NCBI RefSeq assembly: GCF_003046185.1
Contig: NZ_PZZL01000008.1
Span: 62,001-126,000, forward strand
Direction: 5' to 3'
DNA: 64,000 nt
Source: Phreatobacter oligotrophus
Lineage (GTDB): Bacteria; Pseudomonadota; Alphaproteobacteria; Rhizobiales; Phreatobacteraceae
Below the pieces are notes generated by a model. It was not told the DNA's origin. It saw only the letters and a program-made list of their open reading frames with translations, and ran no database searches. Position numbers and translations under genes: made by a program. Shown piece after piece: positions 52,758 through 64,000 of this stretch (positions within the stretch are counted from its first letter, which is position 1; every line of letters begins with the position of its first letter).

Positions 52758-52980
52758 TGTCGAGGAGCCGGGCGACCGGCCCGGCGGGAGCCTCGTCGCG
52801 CACGAGGCCTGCTAGGCGTCCCGTGAAGGTCACGGCAGGCTCCGGCACGCGGCCGCGCTCGCGGTCGAGTTTTTCCTGCTTCAGCGGATCGTGGGTCGGG
52901 TTCTCGGGGTCGAGCCCTCGCTTGGCGTTGCTGACGTCCGTGCAGTTTTCGCAGCGATAGCCGTTGACGATCTGGGTCAT
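52747..52980 (-). CDS. Small protein with CxxC and ARLxDI C-terminal module (copy 1)
   Basis: A 77-residue protein with C-X2-C at residues 10-13 (YRCENC), a charged middle (DPLKQEKLDRERGR) and a C-terminal module PAVTFTGRLAGLVRDEA ... ARLLDISA. The same module ends the next gene upstream (53088-53363). Its stop overlaps the convergent DJ-1-like gene by 11 bp. No family recognised. Confidence 0.65.
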   Translation of the reverse strand: MTQIVNGYRCENCTDVSNAKRGLDPENPTHDPLKQEKLDRERGRVPEPAVTFTGRLAGLVRDEAPAGPVARLLDISA

Positions 52981-53087
52981 GGCGCGATCCGGCGGGAGAC
53001 CTGTCCTCCCGACGGTTCGCGGCCGGAGCGGCGCCCGTTACGCGGCGGCGCCGCTTATGGTCAACGCCGCGTTAAGGCCGGCGCGGC

Positions 53088-53363
53088 TCAGACGGTGATG
53101 TCGAAGAGCCGCGCGGAGGGCATCACTGCGCTGGCATTGGGTGAGCGCGTGGCCTGCACGGCGGCAGCCTCCTCGGCGCGGCGCAGCTCGGCGATCTTGC
53201 CGTCATAGACCACGGCGGGCGTCTCGGCCTCCCGCGCTTCGGGCGCGGAGGAGCCCGCCTCGGCAGCGTTGCGGTTGTTGCGCTGGGCAGCCTCGTCCGC
53301 ACGCCGGGACGCATCGATCCCTGCGGTATTGGCGCCTGCGGTCGCGCCGGTCGTGCTCACCAT
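53088..53363 (-). CDS. Small protein with ARLxDI C-terminal module (copy 2)
   Basis: A 91-residue protein from ATG 53363 with an Ala/Asn/Glu-rich, probably disordered N-terminal half and a C-terminal module PAVVYDGKIAELRRAEEA ... ARLFDITV that aligns with the last 30 residues of the gene at 52747. It lacks the CxxC of that protein. The pair may be transcribed together leftward, with a 107-bp gap. An ATG at 53411 is also in frame. No family recognised. Confidence 0.62.
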   Translation of the reverse strand: MVSTTGATAGANTAGIDASRRADEAAQRNNRNAAEAGSSAPEAREAETPAVVYDGKIAELRRAEEAAAVQATRSPNASAVMPSARLFDITV

Positions 53364-53471
53364 GGGTGACACCCTTCCTGGGAGCCCCCCGTCCATCGGC
53401 CAGAACATCACAAGCCGGCGGCAGGCGCGAGCCTTCGCTGAAGGGGTGGTGAAGCGCGGGTAAAGGCCGCC

Positions 53472-54470
53472 TCAGCCGAAGCGGTCCTTCCAGGCGGGCA
53501 GGGCGCCGGGGAAGGGCAGGGCGGTCGCCGCATGGACGCCGCGGGCGCAGGCCCGCGCCAGCACGGAAGCGGCGGTGAAGCCGATGGCCGCCATGTCGCG
53601 GGCATAGTCGGCGACGGGCACCGCGCCGGTGGCGGCGGCAAAGACCGTGTCCCCGTCGAGCGGGGTGTGGATCGGGCGGATGGCGCGGCCGAGCCCGTCC
53701 TGCGCCATGACCGCGAGATGGGTCGCCTGGCCCTTGTCGAGCACGGCATCGGTGACGACGAGGGCGATGGTGGTGTTCTCGGGACGGGCGCCCTTCAGCT
53801 TCAGGGCATGGGCATCGGCGGGGAAGGGATGGGGCAGGCCGCCGCCGCCGAACTCGTCGCCGACCTCGTCGGTCGCCGCCCAGAAATGGCCGGAGGAGCC
53901 GATGGTGGCGCTGCCCACGGCATTCACCACGACGATGGCGCCGACCCGGTGGCCGGAGGGTGAGATGGCCGAGGCAGAGCCGATGCCGCCCTTGAGGTCG
54001 GCGGTGGTGGCGCCGGTGCCGGCGCCGATGGTGCCGAGCGCCACGGGATCGGCGGTGGCGGCGGCCGCCGCCGCATAGCCGAGGTCGCGATAGGGCGAGA
54101 AGCGGCCCCAGGCCTTGTCCCCGCCAGAGAGCAGGTCGAAGACGATGGCGCCGGGCACGATGGGCACGCGCATCGGGCCGATGGCGAAGCCGCGGCCGTT
54201 TTCGGCGAGCCAGGCGCTCACCCCGCCGGGCGCATCGAGGCCGAAGGCCGAGCCGCCGGACAGCACCACCGCATCCACCGTCTGCACGGTCTTGTCGGGG
54301 CGCAGGAGCTCGGTGTCGCGGCTGCCCGGCGCGCCGCCGCGCACGTCCACGGCGCAGACGGCCGGCTCGTCGAAGATGATCGCGGTGGTGCCTGTGGCGC
54401 GGGCGAGATCGGTGGCGTGGCCGACCTTCAGGCCGGGAATGTCGGTGATCGTGTTGGATGCCATGCTCAT
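53472..54470 (-). CDS. P1/DmpA-family (S58) aminopeptidase-like protein
   Basis: The 332-residue protein belongs to the self-processing S58 family (DmpA, BapA and relatives), which are N-terminal nucleophile-type aminopeptidases. It has ITDIPGLKVGHAT at the start, VLSGGSAFGLDAPGGV, GTIGAGTGATTADLKGGIGSAS, where Ser after GGIG is the expected processing and catalytic residue, and VTDAVLDKGQATHLAVMAQDGL. No signal peptide is evident. Starts at 54464, 54470 and 54473 are all possible. It is divergent from ccdA. Confidence 0.9.
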   Translation of the reverse strand: MSMASNTITDIPGLKVGHATDLARATGTTAIIFDEPAVCAVDVRGGAPGSRDTELLRPDKTVQTVDAVVLSGGSAFGLDAPGGVSAWLAENGRGFAIGPMRVPIVPGAIVFDLLSGGDKAWGRFSPYRDLGYAAAAAATADPVALGTIGAGTGATTADLKGGIGSASAISPSGHRVGAIVVVNAVGSATIGSSGHFWAATDEVGDEFGGGGLPHPFPADAHALKLKGARPENTTIALVVTDAVLDKGQATHLAVMAQDGLGRAIRPIHTPLDGDTVFAAATGAVPVADYARDMAAIGFTAASVLARACARGVHAATALPFPGALPAWKDRFG

Positions 54471-54589
54471 CACGCGGCATCACGCCTCTGCGATTGGGCG
54501 AAGTCAACGCTTCCGTCCCGCGCCCCACCTATGTACAGGTCGCGGCCACAGGTCATGCGGCACGGGCCGCAAGCGGGGCGGAAACCGGA

Positions 54590-55324
54590 ATGCCTGACGT
54601 CACCCTCACGGCAGCCCTCCTGGCGGGGCTGGTGAGTTTCCTGTCACCCTGCGTGCTGCCGCTGGTGCCGCCCTATCTCGTCTATCTGACGGGCGCGACG
54701 CTCGACGACTTGTCGGACAGCGAGGCGGATCCGTCCCTCGTGCGCCGCTCGGTGCTGCTGGCGCTGGTCTTCGTCGCGGGCTTCTCGACCGTCTTCGTGA
54801 TGATGGGCGCCTCGGCCTCGCTCATCGGCGCCTATATCCGGATGTATTCGGTGACCCTGTCGATGGTGGCGGGTGTCGCGATCATCGTCATGGGCCTGCA
54901 TTTCCTCGGGCTGTTTCGCATCCCGCTGCTCTACCGGCAGGCCAAGATCGACATGGCCCCGCCCAAGGCTGGCCCTGCGGGCGCCTATGTGATGGGCCTC
55001 GCCTTCGCCTTCGGCTGGACGCCCTGCATCGGCCCGGTGCTGGCGGCGATCCTCGCGGTCGCGGCCTCGGAGATGACGGTGCACAAGGGCGCGGGGCTGC
55101 TCGCCGTCTATTCGATGGGCCTCGGCATTCCCTTCGTGCTCGCGGCCTTCGCCATCAAGCCTTTCCTGCGCTTCGCCGCCGCCATGCGCGGGCGCCTCAG
55201 GGCGGTGGAGATGGTGATGGGCGGCCTGCTGGTGCTGACCGGCCTCGCCTTCCTCACGGGCAAGATGACCAGCGTCGCCTTCTGGCTGCTCGAGACCTTC
55301 CCCGTTCTCTCCAGCTTCGGCTGA
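54590..55324 (+). CDS. ccdA: CcdA-type thiol-disulphide transporter
   Basis: CcdA moves reducing equivalents across the inner membrane for cytochrome c maturation and related periplasmic thiol reduction. The 244-residue protein has six membrane segments and the two essential cysteines in FLSPCVLPLVPPYLVYL and GWTPCIGPVLAAIL. The ATG at 54590 is chosen at the family start; the frame is open upstream. No ccm genes adjoin it. Confidence 0.94.
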   Translation: MPDVTLTAALLAGLVSFLSPCVLPLVPPYLVYLTGATLDDLSDSEADPSLVRRSVLLALVFVAGFSTVFVMMGASASLIGAYIRMYSVTLSMVAGVAIIVMGLHFLGLFRIPLLYRQAKIDMAPPKAGPAGAYVMGLAFAFGWTPCIGPVLAAILAVAASEMTVHKGAGLLAVYSMGLGIPFVLAAFAIKPFLRFAAAMRGRLRAVEMVMGGLLVLTGLAFLTGKMTSVAFWLLETFPVLSSFG

Positions 55325-55330
55325 CCGCCC

Positions 55331-56299
55331 TCAGGGGCGCGGCCCCATGAGGCGGCGGAAGCGGACGATGTCGTTCGCCACCAGCGGCGTGACCGCCTCC
55401 GGCGCGCGCTCGTCCATGCCGGGCGCCGAGGCCATGAGTTCGGCATAGCGCGCCTTCAATTCAGGGCTCTCCAGCGCCTCGGCAATGGCGCGGTTGAGCC
55501 GGCCGATCACTGCCGGCGGCGTGCCGGCAGGCGCGAAGAGGGCGTTCCAGTTCTGCATCTGGAAGGCGGGGAGCCCGGCCTCGGCGGCGGTCGGTACCCC
55601 CTCGAGACCCGGTACCCGCGACGGCGAGGCGACCGCGAGGCCGCGGATGCGGCCGGCATTGATCGCCTGCCCGACCGAGGTGGCCGCATCGCAGACGCCG
55701 TCGACATGGCCGCCCATGAGGTCGTTGAGGGCGGGGCCGGCGCCGCGATAGCTCACCAGCGTCACGTCGACGCCCGCCGCTTCCATGAAGGCGCGGCAGA
55801 TCAGGTAGTTCTGCGAACCGACGCCGGCATGGCCGAGCCTGATCGTCCCGGGCTTCGCCTTGGCCTCGGCGACGAGGGCGGCAAGGGTCGTCGCGGGATG
55901 GTCGGCGCGCAGCGCGATCATCGAGTTGGTCTTGGCGATGAGCCCGATGGGGGCGAAGCTCTCCGGCGTGTAGCGGATGTCGGGATAGATCGCATAGGCC
56001 GCGGCATTGGTGCCGGAATTGCCGATGAAGATGGTGTAGCCGTCGGGCGCTGCGCGGGCTGCGCGGGCGAGCGCCACGGTGCCGCCGGCCCCGCCGACAT
56101 TCTCGTGGATGATGCGCTGGCCGAGCGAACGCGCCATGGCCTCGGCGACGATGCGGGCGATGACGTCCGAGGTGCCGCCGGCGGCGAAGGGCACGATCAT
56201 GGTGATGGGGCGGGCGGGATAGGCCTCCTCGGCGCGGGCGGGCAGGGCTGCCGCGAGCGTCAGGGCGAGGAGGGCGGCAATCGGCGTGAAGCGCGGCAT
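55331..56299 (-). CDS. Bug/TctC-family solute-binding receptor
   Basis: A 322-residue periplasmic binding protein of the Bug family, partner of tripartite tricarboxylate transporters. It has a signal peptide (MPRFTPIAALLALTLAAALPARA), the conserved YPARPITMIVPFAAGGTSDVIAR and ENVGGAGGTVALA, and the GHVDGVCD loop. No TctA/TctB membrane genes are near, so it is an orphan receptor, as is common in such genomes. It lies 18 bp from the livK terminator and is likely transcribed separately. Confidence 0.92.
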   Translation of the reverse strand: MPRFTPIAALLALTLAAALPARAEEAYPARPITMIVPFAAGGTSDVIARIVAEAMARSLGQRIIHENVGGAGGTVALARAARAAPDGYTIFIGNSGTNAAAYAIYPDIRYTPESFAPIGLIAKTNSMIALRADHPATTLAALVAEAKAKPGTIRLGHAGVGSQNYLICRAFMEAAGVDVTLVSYRGAGPALNDLMGGHVDGVCDAATSVGQAINAGRIRGLAVASPSRVPGLEGVPTAAEAGLPAFQMQNWNALFAPAGTPPAVIGRLNRAIAEALESPELKARYAELMASAPGMDERAPEAVTPLVANDIVRFRRLMGPRP

Positions 56300-56317
56300 G
56301 GGAGCATCCGTGAAGCA

Positions 56318-56346
56318 AAAACCCGCCCGGTGACCCGGGCGGGTTT
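56318..56346 (-). terminator. Intrinsic terminator of the liv operon
   Basis: AAACCCGCCCGG (56319-56330) pairs perfectly with CCGGGCGGGTTT (56335-56346) over a TGAC loop. Read leftward it is 26 bp beyond the livK stop and is followed by TTTTTGC. It closes the livHMGF-DUF6867-livK transcript. Confidence 0.9.
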
Positions 56347-56371
56347 CGATGGGGCGGGCGATGAGCCGGCC

Positions 56372-57502
56372 TCAGTTCGTGGTGGTGTTCTCGAAGTAGG
56401 AGATCTTCCCGTCCGGACCGGCGCGCCAGGTGTAGGTCACGTAGTCGGCACGGGTGATGTCGCCCTTCTTGTCATAGGAGATGTCGCCGATGACCGTCTT
56501 GAAGACGTGGCCGGTGCGCATGAACTCGGCGATCTTCTTGGGGTCGAGCGAATTGGTGGCGACCGCCGCCTGCTGGAAGATCTGCACGGCGGCGTAGCTG
56601 TAGAGCGTGTAGGCCTGCGGCTCGAAGCGACGGGCGGTGCGGAACTTCTCGACGATGGCGCGCGCCTCCGGACGGTTGCGCGGGTCCGGCGGGAAGGTCA
56701 TGAGCGTGCCCACGGCGCCGGGGCCGGCGATGGAGGCGAACTCGTTGTCGGCGATACCGTCGCCCGACATCATCGGCGCGGTGACGCCCTGGTCGCGCAT
56801 CTGGCGGACGATGAGGCCGCCCTCGGTGTGCAGGCCACCCCAGTAGACGATGTCGACATTGGCGGCCTTCAGCTTGGAGATGAGGGCCGAGAAGTCCTTC
56901 TCGCCGGTGTTGACGCCTTCGTAGATGACCTCCTTGAGGCCGGCGGCGTTCATCGCCTTCTGCGTCTCGTCAGCGAGACCCTTCCCGTAGGTGGTCTTGT
57001 CATGGACGATGGCGACGCGCTTGCCCGCATAGTTGCGGACGAGATAGGCGGCGGCGACGGCGCCCTGCTGGTCGTCACGGCCGCAGGTGCGGAAGGCGTT
57101 CCACAGGCCGCGCTCGGTGATGCGCGGGTTGGTGGCCGAGGGGGTGATGAAGACCGCGCCGTTCTCGGCGTAGACCTCGGAGGCGGGCATGGTCACGCCG
57201 GAGTTGAAGTGACCGACGATGAAGCGCACGCCGTCGCCGATGAACTTGTTGGCGACGCTGACGCCCTGGCGGGGGTCGGAGACGTCGTCACCGATGGACA
57301 GCGTGATGCGCTGGCCGAGGATGCCGCCGGCGGCGTTGATGTCTTCCACCGCCTGCTCGACGCCGTTACGCAGCTGGGCACCGAACGAGGCGTTCGGACC
57401 GGTGATCGGGCCGGCGACACCGAGGCGGATCTGCGCATGGGCGGGAACCGCCAGCGCGAGACCGAGGCCGAGCGTCAGCCCGGCGAGGAGTTTGGTCTTC
57501 AT
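56372..57502 (-). CDS. livK: Branched-chain amino acid-type ABC substrate-binding protein
   Basis: The 376-residue periplasmic receptor has a signal peptide (MKTKLLAGLTLGLGLALAVPAHAQ) and the Leu/Ile/Val-binding fold: IRLGVAGPITGPNASFGAQLRNG, AVEDINAAGGILGQ, and the C-terminal SYDKKGDITRADYVTYTW. Two cysteines are absent except one in FRTCGRDDQQG. It is the last gene of the liv operon, 129 bp after the DUF6867 gene. The real ligand may be another amino acid or amide. Confidence 0.94.
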   Translation of the reverse strand: MKTKLLAGLTLGLGLALAVPAHAQIRLGVAGPITGPNASFGAQLRNGVEQAVEDINAAGGILGQRITLSIGDDVSDPRQGVSVANKFIGDGVRFIVGHFNSGVTMPASEVYAENGAVFITPSATNPRITERGLWNAFRTCGRDDQQGAVAAAYLVRNYAGKRVAIVHDKTTYGKGLADETQKAMNAAGLKEVIYEGVNTGEKDFSALISKLKAANVDIVYWGGLHTEGGLIVRQMRDQGVTAPMMSGDGIADNEFASIAGPGAVGTLMTFPPDPRNRPEARAIVEKFRTARRFEPQAYTLYSYAAVQIFQQAAVATNSLDPKKIAEFMRTGHVFKTVIGDISYDKKGDITRADYVTYTWRAGPDGKISYFENTTTN

Positions 57503-57631
57503 GTCTCATCCTTCCCTTGAGGGGTCACGAGGGGCACGAACCTTCGCGGAGGACGGCGAAGCCGCCCTTGGAAGGGATCGAACACCCTTTCGTGCGACTT
57601 GTCAGCCCATCCGAAGGCTCCTGATGCGACA

Positions 57632-58008
57632 TCAGGTTTTGTCCGGAGGGGAGGACAGCGGGACCGGCCGTTCTGCCCAGGTGAGCGGGCCGGTGCGTTC
57701 GTAGAGCCACCAGTACTGGTGCGCCATCTGGGCGGCGCGGGTGGCGCGGAAGGAGAGCAGGCCGATCGCCATGACGATCGTCGTGTCGACGAGGTAGTAG
57801 CGCAGCGACAGCAGCGTGCCCTCGAACAGGGCGAAATGGGCGAAGCGCACGCCGAGGCCGAGGATCAGGAGATAGGCGACCGTCTCGGGGATGCCGCGCC
57901 AGGTCTGGGCGCAGGCGCGGCCGGTCATGATGGCGAGCCAGCCGCCGAGGATCAGCGTCACCAGCGCGAACAGCCAGATGGACGGTTCCTCGTAGAGGAT
58001 GCCCTGCA

Positions 58009-58009
<1 letters not shown>
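57632..58009 (-). CDS. DUF6867-family membrane protein in liv operon
   Basis: A 125-residue protein with three hydrophobic segments (about 12-32, 44-64 and 72-90) and a C-terminal amphipathic part (MAHQYWWLYERTGPLTWAERP). I recall this as the DUF6867 family, regularly found between livF and livK in Hyphomicrobiales. Its ATG overlaps the livF stop by one base, so it is translated with the transporter. Its role is unknown; a small accessory subunit is the natural guess. A perfect 7-bp hairpin, CCTGATG-CGA-CATCAGG at 57620-57636, covers its stop codon. Confidence 0.82.
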
Positions 58010-60955
<2,946 letters not shown>

Positions 60956-60959
60956 GGCG

Positions 60960-61877
<918 letters not shown>

Positions 61878-62156
61878 GCCGCCACCTTCCCAACTATCCC
61901 CTCCGGCGCGCGGGAACGCGCCGTGCCGATCGGGGGGCGGGCTGCCGCGTTATTGGGCGGTCTCGTCCGATCCGTCGACGACCTATCGGTAGCAAGCGCG
62001 TCGATAAGTCACAATGGTGCGGTGCCCATTATTCACACGGTGCGCTCCGGGTATCCGGGGGCCAGATCTCAACCTTAATCACCGAGAGTTCAGCCAGCGC
62101 CATTGGCCGCGGCGGTCCGACGGTCCTATATGGTTCGCCTGACAAAGGATTTTGCC

Positions 62157-62684
62157 ATGGATGGCGGAACCGTTCGCTCGATGATCCCCGGCGTTCTCGC
62201 GGCCACTTCACAGGCCTATCGCGACGGGATGGCCCATGTGGCCGGCCACGTCCATGTCGTGACGACGGCAGGCGCCGCCGGCACCAGCGGCTTCACGGCC
62301 ATCGCCGTGGCGTCCGTTTCCGACGATCCGCCCATGCTGCTCGTCTGCCTCAACCGCAAATCCGCCAATGGCGACCTGATCGGCCGCAACGGCGTCTTCT
62401 CCGTCAACGCCCTGCCTTCGGGAGCCGAGGACCTGGCCGAGACCTTCGCGGGACGGCGCGGCCTTGCCGGCGCCGAGCGATTCCGCGAGGGCTCGTGGAC
62501 GCCACTTGTCACCGGCTCGCCGACGCTGGACACGGCGCTCGTCAGCTTCGACTGCCGGGTCGAGGAGATGCGGCCCATGGCGACGCACCACATCCTCATC
62601 GGCCGCGTCGAGGCCGTGCGCATCGGCCCGGCCGGGGCGGCGCTCGCCTATTTCGACCGGGCCTATCGGCCGATCCCGCGCTGA
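62157..62684 (+). CDS. Flavin reductase-family protein
   Basis: A 175-residue FMN-binding protein of the flavin reductase-like (HpaC) family, which supplies reduced flavin to two-component monooxygenases. Hallmarks: TTAGAAGTSGFTAIAVASVSDDPPMLLVCLN (in pieces, residues about 38-68), NGVFSVNALP, and the C-terminal THHILIGRVEAVRIG. AAAGGA precedes the ATG at 62157; starts at 62103 and 62130 are also in frame. No oxygenase partner is adjacent. Confidence 0.9.
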   Translation: MDGGTVRSMIPGVLAATSQAYRDGMAHVAGHVHVVTTAGAAGTSGFTAIAVASVSDDPPMLLVCLNRKSANGDLIGRNGVFSVNALPSGAEDLAETFAGRRGLAGAERFREGSWTPLVTGSPTLDTALVSFDCRVEEMRPMATHHILIGRVEAVRIGPAGAALAYFDRAYRPIPR

Positions 62685-62745
62685 GCGGGCAGGCGGCCGT
62701 GGCCGCCGCTGTCATCTGAACACCGTGCGGTCCGTTCCCTCGGTC

Positions 62746-62835
62746 CGTCATGCCCGGGCTCGTCCCGGGCATCCACGTCTTGACCACCGCCCTCCACGAT
62801 AGTCGTGGATGCCCGGCACAAGGCCGGGCATGACG
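62746..62835. repeat. Family B repeat, copy 3
   Basis: A 90-bp element from CGTCATG to CATGACG in the gap between convergent flavin reductase and pcaC genes. Left hairpin ATGCCCGGG/CCCGGGCAT with a CTCGT loop; right hairpin ATGCCCGGC/GCCGGGCAT with an ACAAG loop. Confidence 0.88.
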
Positions 62836-62875
62836 CGGAAAGGGCAGGGATTGATCCGGTTCTGGCGGTGTTCGA

Positions 62876-63262
62876 TCAGGTCTTGATCCCAAGCTCGGCG
62901 AAGACCTCCTTCGCCTCCTTCATCGCCGTGTTGGCGGCGGGGACGCCGGCATAGACGGCGATCTGAAGGATCACCTCCTTGATGTCGTCGGTGGTGACGC
63001 CGTTCGAGAAGGAGGCGCGGCAGTGGAGGCGGAATTCCTCCCAGCGCCCCAGCGAGGCGGTGATGGCAAGGACGAGGAAGCTCCGCGTCTTCCGCTCCAG
63101 GCCCGGCCGGGTCCAGATCTCGCCCCAGGCATAGCGGGTGATGAAGTCCTGGAACTCGCCGGAGAAGCCGTCGCGGCCGGCCAGCGAGCGGTCGACATGG
63201 GCATCGCCGAGGACGGCGCGGCGCACGGCGAGGCCTTTGTCGAAGCGGTCTTTTTCATCCAT
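62876..63262 (-). CDS. pcaC: 4-carboxymuconolactone decarboxylase
   Basis: PcaC converts 4-carboxymuconolactone to 3-oxoadipate enol-lactone in the protocatechuate branch of the beta-ketoadipate pathway. The 128-residue protein has RRAVLGDAHVDRSLAG, RYAWGEIWTRPGLERKTRS, RLHCRASFSNGVT and EVILQIAVYAGVPAANTAM, matching PcaC. The ATG at 63262 is chosen; the open frame beyond it is translated family A repeat. It lies downstream of pcaD on the same strand, with the repeat between. Confidence 0.95.
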   Translation of the reverse strand: MDEKDRFDKGLAVRRAVLGDAHVDRSLAGRDGFSGEFQDFITRYAWGEIWTRPGLERKTRSFLVLAITASLGRWEEFRLHCRASFSNGVTTDDIKEVILQIAVYAGVPAANTAMKEAKEVFAELGIKT

Positions 63263-63303
63263 GGCGATGGTCCTTTCAGGGGTATGGCCGCGTGGCAGAC
63301 AGG

Positions 63304-63478
63304 AAGTGCGTCCTTCGAGGCTCGCTCGCTTCGCTCGCTCGCACCTCAGGATGAGGAAGGTCGAGACTGGCACGCTGGCCGAGCAGGTCCCGCCATGCAG
63401 GACACCGAAGTCCTCATCCTGAGGTGCGAGTGAGCGAAGCGAGCGAGCCTCGAAGGACGCACTTGAGCGATGCAGGGC
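63304..63478. repeat. Family A repeat, second example
   Basis: The left unit (63304-63357) runs from AAGTGCGTCCTTCGAGGCTC through a GCTCGCTTCGCTCGC core to CACCTCAGGATGAGGA. The inverted unit (63411-63478) runs from TCCTCATCCTGAGGTGCGAG to AAGGACGCACTT and ATGCAGGGC and ends one base before the pcaD stop codon complement. Unlike the other repeats here it lies between two co-directional genes, pcaD and pcaC. Confidence 0.85.
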
Positions 63479-63479
63479 C

Positions 63480-64000
63480 TTAGTGCTTCAGGAAGCCCAG
63501 CACCGTGTCGGTGAAAGCCAGCTCCTGCTCGATATTGGAGAGGTGCGCGGCGTCGAGCTCGACATAGCGCGCGCCGGGAATGGCTTCCGCCATCTCGCGG
63601 CCGCGGGCGGCCGGGGTCGAGCCGTCATGGGTGCCGGAGATGACGAGCGTCGGCAGGCGGATGGAGCGGATCGCCTCGCGCTGGTCCATGTCGCGGATGG
63701 CGGCGGAGCAGGCGGCATAGCCCTCGGGCGGGGTCGTTTCCAGCATCTCGACCACGCGCGCCACGGCCTTCGGGGCGGCTTCTTGAAAGCGCTTGGTGAA
63801 CCAGCGGTCGACGATGGAGGGGATCAGCGGCTTCAGGCCGTCGCGCTTCACCGTGGCGATGCGCTGGTTCCACATGTCGGCGGTCGGCATGCCCGCCGCC
63901 GTGTTGCAGAGAACGAGGCGGGTGAAGCGGTCGGCATGGTGGACGCCGGCCCACATGCCGCTCATGCCGCCCATGGAGAGGCCGCACCAGTCGGCCTTGG
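63480..64000 (-). CDS. pcaD: 3-oxoadipate enol-lactonase, N-terminus beyond window
   Basis: The last about 173 residues of an alpha/beta hydrolase; the frame is open to the window end. The nucleophile elbow is at its upstream edge (CGLSMGGMSGM, Ser in GLSMGG), followed by NTAAGMPTADMWNQRI, the acid in ISGTHDGSTP and the His in ELDAAHLSNIEQ, all typical of PcaD. It hydrolyses 3-oxoadipate enol-lactone, the product of PcaC. The adjacent pcaC supports the call. Confidence 0.92.
   Translation of the reverse strand, partial: KADWCGLSMGGMSGMWAGVHHADRFTRLVLCNTAAGMPTADMWNQRIATVKRDGLKPLIPSIVDRWFTKRFQEAAPKAVARVVEMLETTPPEGYAACSAAIRDMDQREAIRSIRLPTLVISGTHDGSTPAARGREMAEAIPGARYVELDAAHLSNIEQELAFTDTVLGFLKH

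Noticed and set aside
63262-63373. N-terminal extension of pcaC and the open frames through 19398-20030 that read LILRCER...SLEGR
   Set aside because: These are translations of the family A repeat, which is open in several frames; the same peptide appears at both repeat sites. PcaC starts properly at 63262.

Overview
This is a high-GC (about 68-70% by eye) chromosomal segment of an alphaproteobacterium, most likely a member of the Hyphomicrobiales (Rhizobiales). The clues are a CckA-type hybrid kinase beside a flagellar operon, a CtrA-type TTAA-N7-TTAA box, a LexA-type GAAC-N7-GAAC box before recA, separate purS/purQ/purL genes, the F1-ATPase zeta protein (DUF1476), a DUF6867 gene in a liv operon, and dispersed palindromic repeats of the kinds common in this order. 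The genus cannot be fixed from the window. There is no phage, insertion sequence, CRISPR array, rRNA or tRNA gene that I can see.

Layout. 0-10 kb: the end of a helical-repeat protein, then flagellar export and rod genes (fliO-fliP leftward; flgB-flgC-fliE-fliQ-fliR-flhB rightward) and cckA, followed by a tandem pair of small four-cysteine secreted proteins. 10-21 kb: class I fumarase, a Tat-exported cupin, recA with an SOS operator, alaS, an APC permease, an acetyltransferase and isocitrate dehydrogenase. 21-31 kb: two MFS transporters, a secreted trypsin-like protease, a TrmJ methyltransferase fused to a DUF559 domain, a TadG-like vWA protein, an EamA exporter, a Baeyer-Villiger-type monooxygenase and the ATPase zeta subunit. 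31-40 kb: purine synthesis (purC, purS, purQ, purL) interleaved with three small exported proteins, a second TadG-like protein, then bolA-grxD. 40-54 kb: an exported M15-like peptidase, GST, rpsD with three stacked hairpins upstream, murI, an HpcH aldolase, an atypically AT-rich secreted protein, a vapBC pair, purB, an amidase, rpe, an amino-acid oxidase and DJ-1 pair, and two tandem small proteins that share a C-terminal module. 54-64 kb: a DmpA-like peptidase, ccdA, a TctC-type binding protein, a complete livHMGF-DUF6867-livK operon, a flavin reductase, pcaC and the end of pcaD.

The genes are mostly core housekeeping. FGAM synthase is encoded as the three-part PurS-PurQ-PurL machine, and with purC and purB the window holds much of the IMP/AMP pathway. 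BolA and the monothiol glutaredoxin form the usual Fe-S pair. CckA, the kinase that feeds CtrA, lies just downstream of a flagellar operon that carries a CtrA box.

Three families of inverted-repeat elements fill mainly the gaps between convergent genes; one family shows compensatory base changes between copies. The least-explained items are the four-cysteine tandem pair, the three Cys-pair exported proteins among the pur genes, the two small proteins ending in ARLxDI, and the TrmJ-DUF559 fusion. No intact defence or secondary-metabolite system was recognised.
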